NCBI GenBank assembly: GCA_019637615.1
Contig: JAHBVJ010000030.1
Coordinates: 1-64,000 of the forward strand
DNA length: 64,000 bases
Direction of reading: 5' to 3'
Source: Anaerolineae bacterium
GTDB lineage: Bacteria > Chloroflexota > Anaerolineae > Aggregatilineales > UBA2796
Part shown: positions 8,954 to 17,887 of the stretch, in pieces
Layout of the letters: each line of letters begins with the position of its first letter
Position numbering within the stretch: position 1 is the stretch's first letter
Notes under the pieces: model-generated
Database searches by the model: none
The model's input: the letters and a program-made list of their open reading frames with translations, nothing else
What the model was told of the DNA's origin: nothing
Position numbers and translations under genes: made by a program

Positions 8954-9679
8954 ATGGATAGTGACTTCGTGATTTCAGTGATAATGCCGTGTCTCAATGA
9001 AGAGTTAGCTATCGGTGGCTGCGTGACACAGGCACTGGCGGCACTTCACGCGGCGCGGTTGGACGGCGAAGTCATCGTCGTGGATAACGGTTCGACCGAT
9101 GACAGCGCCAATCGGGCGAAACGCGCCGGGGCACATGTCGTTCGGCAGCCCATGCGCGGTTATGGTGCGGCGTGCCAGACAGGTATGGCGGCTAGTCGCG
9201 GGGATGTGCTGGTGATCGGGGATGGCGACGGCAGCTACGATTTCTCCGTCATTCCGACGATGCTCCGGCTGCTGGATCACAGCGATCTGGTGCTCGGCTC
9301 TCGCTTGCGGGGTGCGATCTTGCCGGGGGCGATGCCCGCCCTGCACCGCTGGTTGGGGACGCCCGCGCTGACCTTCTTGCTCAATCAGTTGTTTGGCGTT
9401 CGCTGCTCGGATGCCCATACTGGACTGCGTGCGCTGACCCGCGAGTTGTATCAGCACTTGTGGTTAACCTCGACGGGCATGGAGTTCGCCTCGGAGATGA
9501 TTATCGAGGCGGTCGGCGTTGGCGCGACGATCACTGAACTGCCGATCACCTATTTCCCGCGCACCGGGCAAAGCAAATTACGCGCGCTGCCGGATGCGTG
9601 GCGACATCTACACCTAATGCTGACACGTCGGCTTGCATGGGGAGCAGCAGACTTGCCTCGTCGCTTGGTTAGGCGATAA
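8954..9679 (+). CDS. Family 2 glycosyltransferase (polyprenyl-phosphate sugar transferase-like)
   Basis: A 241-residue GT-A enzyme. ISVIMPCLNEELAIGGCV opens the nucleotide-sugar fold, VIVVDNGSTDDSANRAK and VIGDGDGSYDF give the metal-binding acidic motifs, and LVLGSRLRGAILPGAMPALH continues the DPM1/GtrB-like pattern. Such enzymes load a sugar onto dolichyl- or undecaprenyl-phosphate for later transfer outside the membrane. No C-terminal membrane helices are present. The frame is open upstream to 8849, but the GT2 fold begins right at the ATG at 8954. The membrane GT-C-like proteins at 13599 and 34317 could use such lipid-linked sugars, which is inference. Confidence 0.85.
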   Translation: MDSDFVISVIMPCLNEELAIGGCVTQALAALHAARLDGEVIVVDNGSTDDSANRAKRAGAHVVRQPMRGYGAACQTGMAASRGDVLVIGDGDGSYDFSVIPTMLRLLDHSDLVLGSRLRGAILPGAMPALHRWLGTPALTFLLNQLFGVRCSDAHTGLRALTRELYQHLWLTSTGMEFASEMIIEAVGVGATITELPITYFPRTGQSKLRALPDAWRHLHLMLTRRLAWGAADLPRRLVRR

Positions 9680-9707
9680 TCTCACCACAGCTTGAATCGG
9701 GGTGACT

Positions 9708-11087
9708 ATGCTAGACATAACTATTCAGATTGATGTCACTGAAGCACACCAAGGGCGATTCCACATCACCTACAGTTGCCAAGCAGACGAAGGGTTGCCA
9801 ACTTTCAACTTTGAAGCCCCCCACGTAAAAAACGGGATTACGTGCTCGATGTTGACGGTGATGAATGAGGAGAATCTGCCAATCGCCTACGCTCGCACGT
9901 CCGATGGATTCCGCCTTCACGGTCAGTTTGCCCGCTTTAGCTATACGCTGCACACGCGCTATAACGTCTGCATTGGGGCTGATAAAGCCGTCAACTTCGT
10001 CTATCCATTCGGTAACGAGCACGAGTGGTTTCTCGGTTCTGGCGCGCTGCCTTACCCCGCGATAACGTACACGGGTGAGATGCGCATCCGGTTAACGCTG
10101 CTCGGTCTGCGTGATGACTGGCGCGTGTTCTCTAATATGCAGTTCCCCGCGCCGGATCGTGCTACGCTGCACGGATTCTTCCTGTATGCCAGCGCCGATC
10201 TCCAAGTGACCAGTTTCCACACCGAAACCTGTGCGTTCCACTTCGCTGCACAGAAGCCGAACCTAGATATAGCCGCTCTTTGGAACTACTTAACCCCCGT
10301 TTTGGACTGGATGAACCATCATTTAGTGCCGTTCCAGCCAAGCCACGACTTGAACGTGCTGATCTTGGAAGCGCCGCGCCAATTCGAGCTGATCGGTGGC
10401 TATAAGACGTTCGCGACGGGCGAGAATTTTTACGGCGGGATCGTCACCTATGGGCCGCGCAATCCGAGCTATCTGGAAAAGCTGTTTGGCTATAACGACT
10501 ATGACGAATTCTTGCGTGACGGCTTTGTGCATGAGCTGTTCCACTTCTACGCCAGCAGTAATCCGTTATCCGCTAAGAAATCGCTGTTGTATCCTAGCCC
10601 AAGCTGCGATCCGTACATTGCTTCCCTGCTCGGTGAATCGCTGATCGGTTATTTGCATCGGCAGTATGTGACGTTGGGGATCAAGCACTCGCTCGTTGCC
10701 TTCTTGCAAGTGGCGGTCGCCAAGACACTCGCTGAAGGGCGCATCGACCGCATGGCGAGTTGGTTCGTGTTCGATGCCTATCTGCGCGAACGGGGCAGTT
10801 CGCTGTTGGCGTGTTTCCGGCGCTGGTTGGAGATGCAAGCGGGACAGCCGTTTACTGAACTGGACGAATTTTTGAAGGTGATGGCTACCGTCGCCCAACA
10901 TCCCCTCCCCGACTATCTGCTGCCGATATTGTGGAAGCGTCCACCCGATCAATACCTGTATGTGGTGGAAGGTGCGCTCAAGCGAGTCGGGTATGAGAAG
11001 GCGGTTGTCAAAGGCGTGCCGACCGTCGCGCCCGCCTTAGAAGCACCCACCGTCGTGTTTGAGCTGCCAGCGTATCAGAGCCAATAG
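9708..11087 (+). CDS. M61-like zinc metallopeptidase domain protein
   Basis: A 459-residue protein with a beta-rich N-terminal half (residues 1-180) and an alpha-helical half holding HELFHFY at 275-281. This HExxH motif is followed 31 residues after its second His by GESLIGYLHRQY, whose Glu310 fits the third zinc ligand of the gluzincin M61 (glycyl aminopeptidase) family. The order (beta domain, thermolysin-like domain) also matches M61, although a PDZ domain is absent. No signal peptide is seen. A GTG at 9702 is an alternative start. It lies in the glycan region but shares no clear operon. The active-site match is good. The family call is tentative. Confidence 0.65.
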   Translation: MLDITIQIDVTEAHQGRFHITYSCQADEGLPTFNFEAPHVKNGITCSMLTVMNEENLPIAYARTSDGFRLHGQFARFSYTLHTRYNVCIGADKAVNFVYPFGNEHEWFLGSGALPYPAITYTGEMRIRLTLLGLRDDWRVFSNMQFPAPDRATLHGFFLYASADLQVTSFHTETCAFHFAAQKPNLDIAALWNYLTPVLDWMNHHLVPFQPSHDLNVLILEAPRQFELIGGYKTFATGENFYGGIVTYGPRNPSYLEKLFGYNDYDEFLRDGFVHELFHFYASSNPLSAKKSLLYPSPSCDPYIASLLGESLIGYLHRQYVTLGIKHSLVAFLQVAVAKTLAEGRIDRMASWFVFDAYLRERGSSLLACFRRWLEMQAGQPFTELDEFLKVMATVAQHPLPDYLLPILWKRPPDQYLYVVEGALKRVGYEKAVVKGVPTVAPALEAPTVVFELPAYQSQ

Positions 11088-11101
11088 GCGAGCGATTGCC
11101 T

Positions 11102-11935
11102 TTAGTTGTATTCTTGCTTGTCGCCTTCGTAGTAAACAGTTTTGAAGATTTCTTCCAGCTCGGCGGCTTCGGAGGGACGCTCGGCCTCGCCCGCGATCAA
11201 CGGCTCCGGCACTTTGCGATCCGCCACCAGTTTGCCATCACGCAGCATGATCACGCGATCCGTATGACGGGCGATGAAGGCGTCGTGCGTGACGAATACG
11301 GTCGTGCGCCCCTGTTCACGGTTGAGAGTCTGGAAAATCTTGAGGACTTCGGTCCCACTGCGTGAGTCGAGGTTGCCCGTCGGCTCGTCCGCGAGAATGA
11401 TCGCGGGTTGGTTGACGATGGCGCGAGCGATGGCGACACGCTGCTGCTGACCGCCCGATAACTCGCTTGGCAAGTGATCCAGCCGACTACCCAACCCGAC
11501 TGCTTCCAAGGCCGCTTTGGCGCGTTTGGTGCGATCTTTGCCGTTGCCGTAGATCATTGGCAGTTCTACCTGACGCAGTGCGCTCGTCCGCTTGAGCAGA
11601 TTGAAGCTCTGGAACACGAAGCCGATCTTCTGATTGCGGATGCGGGCGAGATCGCTGTCGTTCAATTCCGCCACATTGACGCCATCAAGGTAGTATTCGC
11701 CGCTGGTGGGCTGATCCAGCGCGCCGAGGATGTGCATCATGGTGCTCTTGCCGCTGCCGGATGGCCCCATGATGCTGATGAATTCGCCGTCATACACGGT
11801 CAGCGAGACGCCTTGCAGCGCCCGCACTTCGATGTCGCCCATCGTGTAGACTTTGGTGATGTCGCGAATATCGATGACCGCTTTACGCCCTTGCTCATTG
11901 ACGGGGGCTACATATTCCGCTTTTTTTCGTCCGAA
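11102..11935 (-). CDS. ABC transporter ATP-binding protein, LolD/MacB type
   Basis: The 277-residue ATPase has Walker A GPSGSGKSTMMH, Q-loop FVFQSFNLL, signature LSGGQQQRVAIARA, Walker B IILADEPTGNLD and the H-switch VTHD. The GNLD sequence after Walker B is typical of the LolD/MacB/FtsE subfamily, which works with FtsX-like permeases in lipoprotein release, macrolide or peptide export. The frame opens at a TTG at 11959, but the ATG at 11935 is preceded by GAGG and is preferred. No FtsX-type permease is adjacent. The upstream gene on the same strand, 86 bases away, is a polytopic membrane protein of another type. Confidence 0.9.
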   Translation of the reverse strand, partial: FGRKKAEYVAPVNEQGRKAVIDIRDITKVYTMGDIEVRALQGVSLTVYDGEFISIMGPSGSGKSTMMHILGALDQPTSGEYYLDGVNVAELNDSDLARIRNQKIGFVFQSFNLLKRTSALRQVELPMIYGNGKDRTKRAKAALEAVGLGSRLDHLPSELSGGQQQRVAIARAIVNQPAIILADEPTGNLDSRSGTEVLKIFQTLNREQGRTTVFVTHDAFIARHTDRVIMLRDGKLVADRKVPEPLIAGEAERPSEAAELEEIFKTVYYEGDKQEYN

Positions 11936-12021
11936 CATCCGCAGAATCCTCAAGGGCAACCATGTTACCCCCGATTATGCAGCCCGCGTCGAAGGCCGTC
12001 AACCGCCAAGCGCGATGCTGC

Positions 12022-13413
12022 CTAGGCGGGCGGCGTGGCGGTCACGATGAAAAACACTAGAAGTACGCCGAACGCCACATACACCAATGCGTTTGACCAC
12101 TTGGCGGTTCCCGTCAACTCGGTGGAGGCAGTTTCCACACTGCTCGCGGTGCTCATCCCAAGCAGACTGCGGACAAGCCAGATTGCCCCTGCCGCCGTGA
12201 TCGCGCTGGCGATGATTCGCGCCGGAATATTCATCAGCGTGACGGGCAGGAACGGGAACAACGCGGCAACAAGCGGATAGCCGAGGACGCCGAACACCAC
12301 GGCGACGATCAGCGGGGCTATCCACAACGCAGGCACTTTATGGGTACGCTGGATGAAGACCGCATAGCAAATATCTAAGGTCAACATCAACGGGACGATC
12401 AACAGCAGCGGCGTGGTACCATCGCGCACACCTGCGAACCCGTGATCGAGCAGGTAGCGCACGCCGAAGGACAACACACCGACCAAGGTTGCGGTCCCGA
12501 TGCGGCGGGTGCCTTCCAAGGCCAACGTCCCGAACAAGGCTGCCAGAAAAGTGATGAACACCGCCAATAACCAATCTGGATAGCCCATCACCTGCGTGAA
12601 CTGCCGATTTACCGTAGCGGGGCTGGCAGCATACCACTGGATAGTGAAGATCAACATGTAGTCGATCAGCGCGCCGACCAAGACAAACGCGATCAGCACA
12701 TCGCGCCATGCAAAGCTCAACCCGAGTCGCCATTCGCGCGTGGGCATCAGCGAATTGTGGTAAGCAATCGCCAGCATCGACATGACCAGAATCATGGTCA
12801 GGATCAGCAGATGCGGCACTGACCACGGCGCGATGTCCGACCCGTAGAGGCGATGCCAGATCGGGTCAGCACCCACCGCGTAAATCGTGAAGGCTCCGGC
12901 GAAGAAGCTCACGCCGAGCAGCGGATTGGCATGAAACCGCTGTTGCAAGGTACCTTGCCCGCGCATCATGATCATCCACCAACTCCAGCCGCCCAGTACA
13001 ATCAGCGTCAGGAAGCTGAAATACAACATTAAGTGAGGTCGCCAAAAGAAATCTTCACCAAACGGGATGCCATATTTTGAGTGCCAGATTTCGTCCCAGA
13101 CGCCCGCCACGCCGATACTGAGCGTACTTAACGTCAAAAACAGGGCGATGATGTTGCGTGTTCGCGCGCCGATCACGACGGTCTTGGTGGCTGTCCGGGT
13201 AGCGGGGAGTGGTCGCAACAAGAGATGCCAACTCGCCAAACCGATGCCAGATGTGACAACGATCAGGACGGCAATCCCGAACCAGAAACTAGCAAGTTTG
13301 TCGGCGGGAGGCAAGCCTGCCAACAACGTCAGTGTCGCAAAGATAACGATCATGGCGGTGATAATCGGGGCGATCACGCCTAGCCGCTGCGGTGCTATCG
13401 CTCTGCTTTCCAT
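12022..13413 (-). CDS. Polytopic membrane protein of unknown function
   Basis: The 463-residue protein has about ten to twelve hydrophobic helices, for example IITAMIVIFATLTLLAGL, SFWFGIAVLIVVTSGIGL, IIALFLTLSTLSIGVAGV, LLILTMILVMSMLAIAYH and VLVYVAFGVLLVFFIV-like segments near the end. Polar motifs between helices (WDEIWHSKYG, DPIWHRLYGSD, APWSVPHLL) contain repeated Trp, His and Asp and look functionally important. I do not recognise a named family. The ATG at 13413 has a strong GGGAGAGG site, so the longer frame to 13476 is rejected. It is followed by the LolD/MacB-like ATPase gene, with which it may be co-transcribed. Confidence 0.75.
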   Translation of the reverse strand: MESRAIAPQRLGVIAPIITAMIVIFATLTLLAGLPPADKLASFWFGIAVLIVVTSGIGLASWHLLLRPLPATRTATKTVVIGARTRNIIALFLTLSTLSIGVAGVWDEIWHSKYGIPFGEDFFWRPHLMLYFSFLTLIVLGGWSWWMIMMRGQGTLQQRFHANPLLGVSFFAGAFTIYAVGADPIWHRLYGSDIAPWSVPHLLILTMILVMSMLAIAYHNSLMPTREWRLGLSFAWRDVLIAFVLVGALIDYMLIFTIQWYAASPATVNRQFTQVMGYPDWLLAVFITFLAALFGTLALEGTRRIGTATLVGVLSFGVRYLLDHGFAGVRDGTTPLLLIVPLMLTLDICYAVFIQRTHKVPALWIAPLIVAVVFGVLGYPLVAALFPFLPVTLMNIPARIIASAITAAGAIWLVRSLLGMSTASSVETASTELTGTAKWSNALVYVAFGVLLVFFIVTATPPA

Positions 13414-13541
13414 CGTCCTCTCCCTCTGGCTTATTACGGTACTTGCGAGTATATGGGTTTCTGTGTGGCAATCCAACTCTAAAATCGTATATGGTTGTGT
13501 AATTAATGGCGGTAAGATCGAGGGTAAGGGAAAGCTTAAAT

Positions 13542-13570
13542 GCCCAGTCTGGCTGACAGGCTAGACCGGG
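13542..13570 (-). terminator. Imperfect hairpin downstream of the PIG-V-like gene
   Basis: An inverted repeat (gcccagtct / agaccggg with one mismatch) lies 29 bases past the stop of the minus-strand gene at 13599. On that strand it is followed by CATTTAAGCTTTCCC. It could be a weak intrinsic terminator separating that gene from the membrane protein gene beyond. Confidence 0.35.
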
Positions 13571-13598
13571 TATTCGGGCGAGCAGAGAAAGTGCGGAT

Positions 13599-14861
13599 TT
13601 AGCCGATCCACCAGAAGCGGGCGAACAGCACAGTTAACAAGATGAGGCCGCCACAGGCTGCCACGTAATAAACGGTGGTTGCCACGCGGTGACGCAGCGA
13701 ACGCCCACTCAGCAGCAGCGCCAGCGTGATAAACATGGGGAACATGTGCGTCACGTAGCGGATCATGCCCTCAAGGATGATGCGTTCATTGACGACCAGC
13801 GCCAGTACGAACAAGGTTCCCGCCAGATACAGCACGAAATCCGGCTTCAATTTGCGCAGACTGAGCAGCAACATCACTAGCATGATTGTGAATGTGACCA
13901 AATTGGCGACTTCTAGCAGTGAGGATTGCCCGCTGAAGAATTTTTGCAGCGCAATGATGACGCTTTCCCACGGCGGGGCTAAGCGCGACTGCCAGCCATT
14001 GACACCCGCATCATCGATAGACCCTAGTCCGATCAGCGGCACGCCGAATAGATAGGCCGCGGTGCCGAGTGGTGCGCCGACGATGGCGGGCGCGATCCGC
14101 AGCGAATTCATGAACCATTCGACCGGACGGCGCAGCGCTGCGAAGAAGCCACGCCACGATCCGAACTGCTGCGTCACGGCGAGATGCATGATCGGGAGCG
14201 CGAACACCCACCCTTGCGGGCGCGTCAAGGCGCTCAGGCAGGCTAACACTCCCGCTAGCCAATACCGCTGATGCTGTGCCACCCACCACGCCGCGATGCC
14301 AAACATCAGGAACATTGGCTCGGAATAGCCCGCCGCCAAAAATAACGCCGATGGGCACAGTGCAAACAAAAATACCGTTGATCGGGCGATCTTCGCGCCG
14401 TATGTCTCCGCCACGAGCTTGTACAGGAAGTACAGCGCGAGGAAACTGCATATATTGCTGATCAGCAGCGCGGTGATCAGGTAGTCCCCGATGAGCGGCT
14501 GCACGGCACGGATCGCGTACGGATACAGCGGCGGAAAAGCCAACGTCACGTCGTTCGGGCGGTAGCCGTAGTAAGCCACGTAAATGTACCAGCCCGTATC
14601 CCATCGATACCACGGCTCCAGCACGGTGCGCAGCGGGCCTTGTGTGGTGAAAGTGGTGGTGTTCAGGTCGAACGCGTAATGCTTCCACGTCAGCGTCAGC
14701 GGCGCGATGCCCAAGCCCCAGATCGCGACGATCACGGTGATCAAACGCAAGGCACCGAAGGCGGTCAGCGCGGCGGAAAAAGCCGGATCGCGGACAAAAG
14801 CGGTCAGCCAACCCCAAATGCGATTTGTGCGGCCTGTCGTAGCAGTAGTCGATGCGCTCAT
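13599..14861 (-). CDS. PIG-V-like mannosyltransferase family membrane protein (GT-C)
   Basis: This 420-residue polytopic protein matches the PIG-V/GPI mannosyltransferase-2-like pattern: an acidic luminal loop YRWDTGWYIYVAYYGYRP, then AFPPLYPYAIRAVQ, CPSALFLAAGYSEPMFLMFG and ACLSALTRPQGWVFALP. The RWD and GYSEP motifs are the recognisable family landmarks. Bacterial members are presumed to transfer sugars from polyprenyl-phosphate carriers to outer-face glycans. The donor could come from a GT2 like that at 8954 (inference). It is transcribed away from the WecE-like gene, with a 169-base divergent region between. Confidence 0.8.
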   Translation of the reverse strand: MSASTTATTGRTNRIWGWLTAFVRDPAFSAALTAFGALRLITVIVAIWGLGIAPLTLTWKHYAFDLNTTTFTTQGPLRTVLEPWYRWDTGWYIYVAYYGYRPNDVTLAFPPLYPYAIRAVQPLIGDYLITALLISNICSFLALYFLYKLVAETYGAKIARSTVFLFALCPSALFLAAGYSEPMFLMFGIAAWWVAQHQRYWLAGVLACLSALTRPQGWVFALPIMHLAVTQQFGSWRGFFAALRRPVEWFMNSLRIAPAIVGAPLGTAAYLFGVPLIGLGSIDDAGVNGWQSRLAPPWESVIIALQKFFSGQSSLLEVANLVTFTIMLVMLLLSLRKLKPDFVLYLAGTLFVLALVVNERIILEGMIRYVTHMFPMFITLALLLSGRSLRHRVATTVYYVAACGGLILLTVLFARFWWIG

Positions 14862-14991
14862 GCAGCCCTAGTTCATGATAGTGAGAAAATGCTTGAGAAA
14901 TCACCCTTAGTGTAGACGATATGAATTTTATTTTTATGAAAACTGTATAAAAATTCTCTCTCTGAGACGTATTTGTAACAGGATATGCACG

Positions 14992-14997
14992 TATAAT
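14992..14997 (+). promoter_or_regulatory. Probable -10 box before the WecE-like gene
   Basis: TATAAT lies 33 bases before the start codon at 15031. No convincing -35 hexamer is seen at 16-18 bases spacing. A short inverted repeat (ATGCA...TGCAT) follows it. Confidence 0.4.
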
Positions 14998-15030
14998 GCA
15001 GTGTAATTCTGCATAGTAAAAGGTGATCGT

Positions 15031-16191
15031 ATGGCAACGGTGAGAATCACAGCCGCGCCCCGCTCCGTTGAGTTCAACAAACTCGGCTTCGTGGGCAACG
15101 AGCAAAAATACATCGCACAGGCCATCGGCAACGCCCATATTTCGGGTGATGGTCAGTTCACCAAGCTGTGCCACCAATTCCTAGAGGAGCAATTTGGCGT
15201 TCAGAAAGCGCTCCTCACCACCTCGTGTACCCATGCCTTGGAAATGGCGGCGATCCTACTCGATCTGAAAGCGGGCGATGAAGTGATCGTGCCGTCATTT
15301 ACGTTTGTATCGACGGTGAATGCGTTTGTGCTGCGCGGCGCTATCCCCGTCTTTGCTGATGTGCACCCCGATACCTTCAACCTCGATGAAAACAAGCTCG
15401 AAGCACTGATCACCCCGCGCACCAAAGGCATCGTCGTGGTGCATTATGCGGGCGTGGCGTGCGAGATGGACGCCATCCGCATCATCGCCAATCGTTATGG
15501 CATTCCGGTGGTGGAAGACAACGCGCACGGACTGTTCGGCAAGTATAAGGGGCAGTATCTCGGCACCTTCGGCGTGATGGCGACGCAGAGCTTCCATGAG
15601 ACTAAGAATTTCACCTGTGGCGAGGGCGGCGCACTGCTGATCAACGATCCTGATTACATCGAACGCGCCGAGATCATCCGCGAGAAGGGCACCAACCGCA
15701 GCCGCTTCTTCCGTGGTCAGGTCGATAAGTACACGTGGGTGGACATCGGCTCCAGCTTTTTGCCGTCCGATATGCTCGCCGCGTTCCTGTACGCGCAGTT
15801 CGAGGCGCAAGAGTGGATTCAGAACAAGCGCCAACGCATCTGGACCTATTACAACGACGCGCTGCAAGGCTGGGCAATGGATAACGGCGTGCAGTTACCG
15901 TACATCCCTGATCATTGCGAGCAGCCGTATCACATGTATTATCTGGTGATGCCGTCGCTGGAACATCGCACCACCTTCATCGAGCATATGAAGCAGCGTA
16001 GCGTGGGTTGTGTGTTCCATTACCTGCCGCTGCACGCTTCCGAGATGGGCGAAAAATTCGGCGGTAAATTGGGTGATTGCCCCGTGACGGAATGGGTCAG
16101 CGACCGTTTGGTGCGTCTGCCATTCCACAATCAGTTGACGCCTTTCGAGCAGGAATATGTGGTAGACGCGATCACTGAGTTCAGCGTCTAA
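15031..16191 (+). CDS. wecE: dTDP-4-amino-4,6-dideoxygalactose transaminase (WecE-like)
   Basis: The 386-residue PLP enzyme belongs to the DegT/DnrJ/EryC1 sugar aminotransferases and closely matches WecE/RffA motifs: TTSCTHALEMAAILLD, VIVPSFTFVSTVNAFVLRGA, the SFHETKNFTCGEGGAL segment with PLP-binding Lys192, and FFRGQVDKYTWVDIGSS. WecE converts dTDP-4-keto-6-deoxyglucose to dTDP-4-amino-4,6-dideoxygalactose, the precursor of Fuc4NAc in enterobacterial common antigen. The E. coli enzyme is about 376 residues. AGGTGAT precedes the ATG. No rmlA/rmlB or wecD gene is in the window, so the keto sugar must come from elsewhere. It supplies an amino-sugar donor for the surrounding glycosyltransferases (inference). 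Confidence 0.88.
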   Translation: MATVRITAAPRSVEFNKLGFVGNEQKYIAQAIGNAHISGDGQFTKLCHQFLEEQFGVQKALLTTSCTHALEMAAILLDLKAGDEVIVPSFTFVSTVNAFVLRGAIPVFADVHPDTFNLDENKLEALITPRTKGIVVVHYAGVACEMDAIRIIANRYGIPVVEDNAHGLFGKYKGQYLGTFGVMATQSFHETKNFTCGEGGALLINDPDYIERAEIIREKGTNRSRFFRGQVDKYTWVDIGSSFLPSDMLAAFLYAQFEAQEWIQNKRQRIWTYYNDALQGWAMDNGVQLPYIPDHCEQPYHMYYLVMPSLEHRTTFIEHMKQRSVGCVFHYLPLHASEMGEKFGGKLGDCPVTEWVSDRLVRLPFHNQLTPFEQEYVVDAITEFSV

Positions 16192-16341
16192 CGCGAAATT
16201 TACTGGCTTTCTAATCTCCATCGTAGGGGCGATGGCTTGCCTCGTCCTCCGATGGTTTCTATTCTCCATAATTATGCGCTTGTCACGGTTTATACCATCA
16301 ACTTTGACTCTACAATCAAGAATATTGATGTGGAGTTATTC

Positions 16342-16980
16342 ATGCGCAAAATACTCGCGCGAACGTTCGTTATACTTTTGTTGGGCGTAATCGTTCTTTT
16401 CATCCTGCTGATCAATCCTGATACTGCTTGGAAACTTGCTATTTTCTGGGCAAAGCTCAACAACGTTCGGGAAATCTCAACCCCACCCGCTGATCTGTTG
16501 TCTGCCCAAGCACGCTGGAACGCAAACCCGATCAAGCACTATCGCCTCAAAATCCGTCGCATTTGGGCTATTGGCATCCCTTGCTCACAGGATGTTGAAG
16601 TCGTTGGCGAAATGGTTACGAAGACCATTGAAGATACATGCACCATGGATAGCAGCCTCCAACATACCTTGGCATTTGGTGTTCCCCTGATTTTCGGCAG
16701 TACAATCAGCGAGTTATTTGCCAAATTTCGTACAGAAACAACAAGGATTGTTTTCAAAGAAGAGCAGTCGTGTGGAACTTTTCTCGGCGTCGCTATTACT
16801 TATGCTTCTGAAGGCTATCCGATAAACGCGAAATATAACTGGGTGGAGCCTTCACCTGATACACTAGGCCCCAATACATACACGTCTATGTATGGCGAAG
16901 GATTCCGGACGGTAACTTGTATGAACTTGATTCTTCCCTACGAATTGGAAGTTCAGATCAGCCTACAACCATTGCCGTAA
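16342..16980 (+). CDS. Membrane-anchored protein, possibly DUF6174-like
   Basis: The 212-residue product starts at an ATG preceded by GGAG with seven bases spacing. A single N-terminal membrane segment (ILARTFVILLLGVIVLFILL) is followed by an extracytoplasmic domain with W...NPIKHYRLKIRRIW and scattered Cys (IPCSQD, EDTCTM, EQSCGT, VTCMN). The W-x-HYR pattern near the start resembles DUF6174 proteins, but this is uncertain. The base composition is more AT-rich than the neighbouring glycan genes, hinting at different origin. No function is assigned. Confidence 0.6.
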   Translation: MRKILARTFVILLLGVIVLFILLINPDTAWKLAIFWAKLNNVREISTPPADLLSAQARWNANPIKHYRLKIRRIWAIGIPCSQDVEVVGEMVTKTIEDTCTMDSSLQHTLAFGVPLIFGSTISELFAKFRTETTRIVFKEEQSCGTFLGVAITYASEGYPINAKYNWVEPSPDTLGPNTYTSMYGEGFRTVTCMNLILPYELEVQISLQPLP

Positions 16981-17013
16981 ACTTGGTTAGATAATACGAT
17001 TACAGGAGCTACG

Positions 17014-17871
17014 GTGAACACACGCGACAAAGACAGGGACTTCTACATCGCCAGCACCTCCAAGCCCGAACCGTACACGCTCGGCGCGGAGTCGCTGCCA
17101 CACGATGGTGTTCCGCGTGGCGTAGTCACCCAATATCACTGGATAAGCAACCATATTTACCCCGACACCGCGCGCGATTACTACGTGTATGTCCCATGGC
17201 AGTACGACGGATCGCAGCCCGCATGTCTGATGGTCTTTCAGGATGCCAACTTCTACCTCGCGCCAGATGTCAACATCCCCGTCGCGTTCGACAACCTGAT
17301 TTATAAGCACGAGATGCCGATCACCATCGGGTTATTTGTGATGCCGGGGGACAACGGGCCGGGGCAACCGCTGCACGGGGGGAACGATAACCGCAGTTTC
17401 GAATACGACTCCCTTGGCGATCAATACGCGCGGTTTCTAATCGAAGAATTGCTACCCGAAATCAAAAAGCAATATCGAATCGTGGATGATCCGGCGGGGC
17501 GCGCGATCTGCGGGCTGAGTTCCGGCGGCATCTGCGCGTTTACGGTGGCGTGGGAACGTCCTGATGCGTTCAGCAAGGTCGTTAGTCACTGTGGCAGCTT
17601 CACGGATATTCGCGGTGGGCACAATTATCCTTCGCTGATCCGCCGCACCGAGACCAAACCGATCCGCGTGTTTTTGCAGAGCGGTTCCAACGATCTCGAT
17701 GTGGTGTTCGGCAACTGGCCTCTCGCGAATCAGGCGATGGCGGCAGCGCTGGCGTATCGTGGATATGACTATCAATTCGTGTTTGGCGAAGGTGCACATA
17801 CGCTCAAGCATGGCGCGGCGATCTTCGCCGATACCATGCGCTGGCTGTGGCGCGATTATCCCAAAGATTAG
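17014..17871 (+). CDS. Esterase of the enterochelin-esterase/esterase D family
   Basis: A 285-residue alpha/beta hydrolase. A tyrosine-rich beta segment (DTARDYYVYVPWQYDG) leads to LMVFQDANFYLAP, a nucleophile elbow AICGLSSGGICAFTVAWERP with Ser in GLSSG, and a late His in FGEGAHTLKHG. These are marks of the putative-esterase family (Fes, esterase D, mycolyltransferase-like). No signal peptide is present. Start is GTG at 17014 after GGAG. Hydrolysis of an ester-linked siderophore or a glycan acetyl group are both possible. The sequence does not decide. The gene converges with the DUF218 gene. Confidence 0.8.
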   Translation: MNTRDKDRDFYIASTSKPEPYTLGAESLPHDGVPRGVVTQYHWISNHIYPDTARDYYVYVPWQYDGSQPACLMVFQDANFYLAPDVNIPVAFDNLIYKHEMPITIGLFVMPGDNGPGQPLHGGNDNRSFEYDSLGDQYARFLIEELLPEIKKQYRIVDDPAGRAICGLSSGGICAFTVAWERPDAFSKVVSHCGSFTDIRGGHNYPSLIRRTETKPIRVFLQSGSNDLDVVFGNWPLANQAMAAALAYRGYDYQFVFGEGAHTLKHGAAIFADTMRWLWRDYPKD

Positions 17872-17887
17872 CAGTGATACGGAACTA

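Noticed and set aside
14011..15177. Long 388-residue minus-strand frame
   Set aside because: Its codons are antisense or out of frame to the PIG-V-like and WecE-like genes, and the translation is Arg/His/Ala-rich without motifs.
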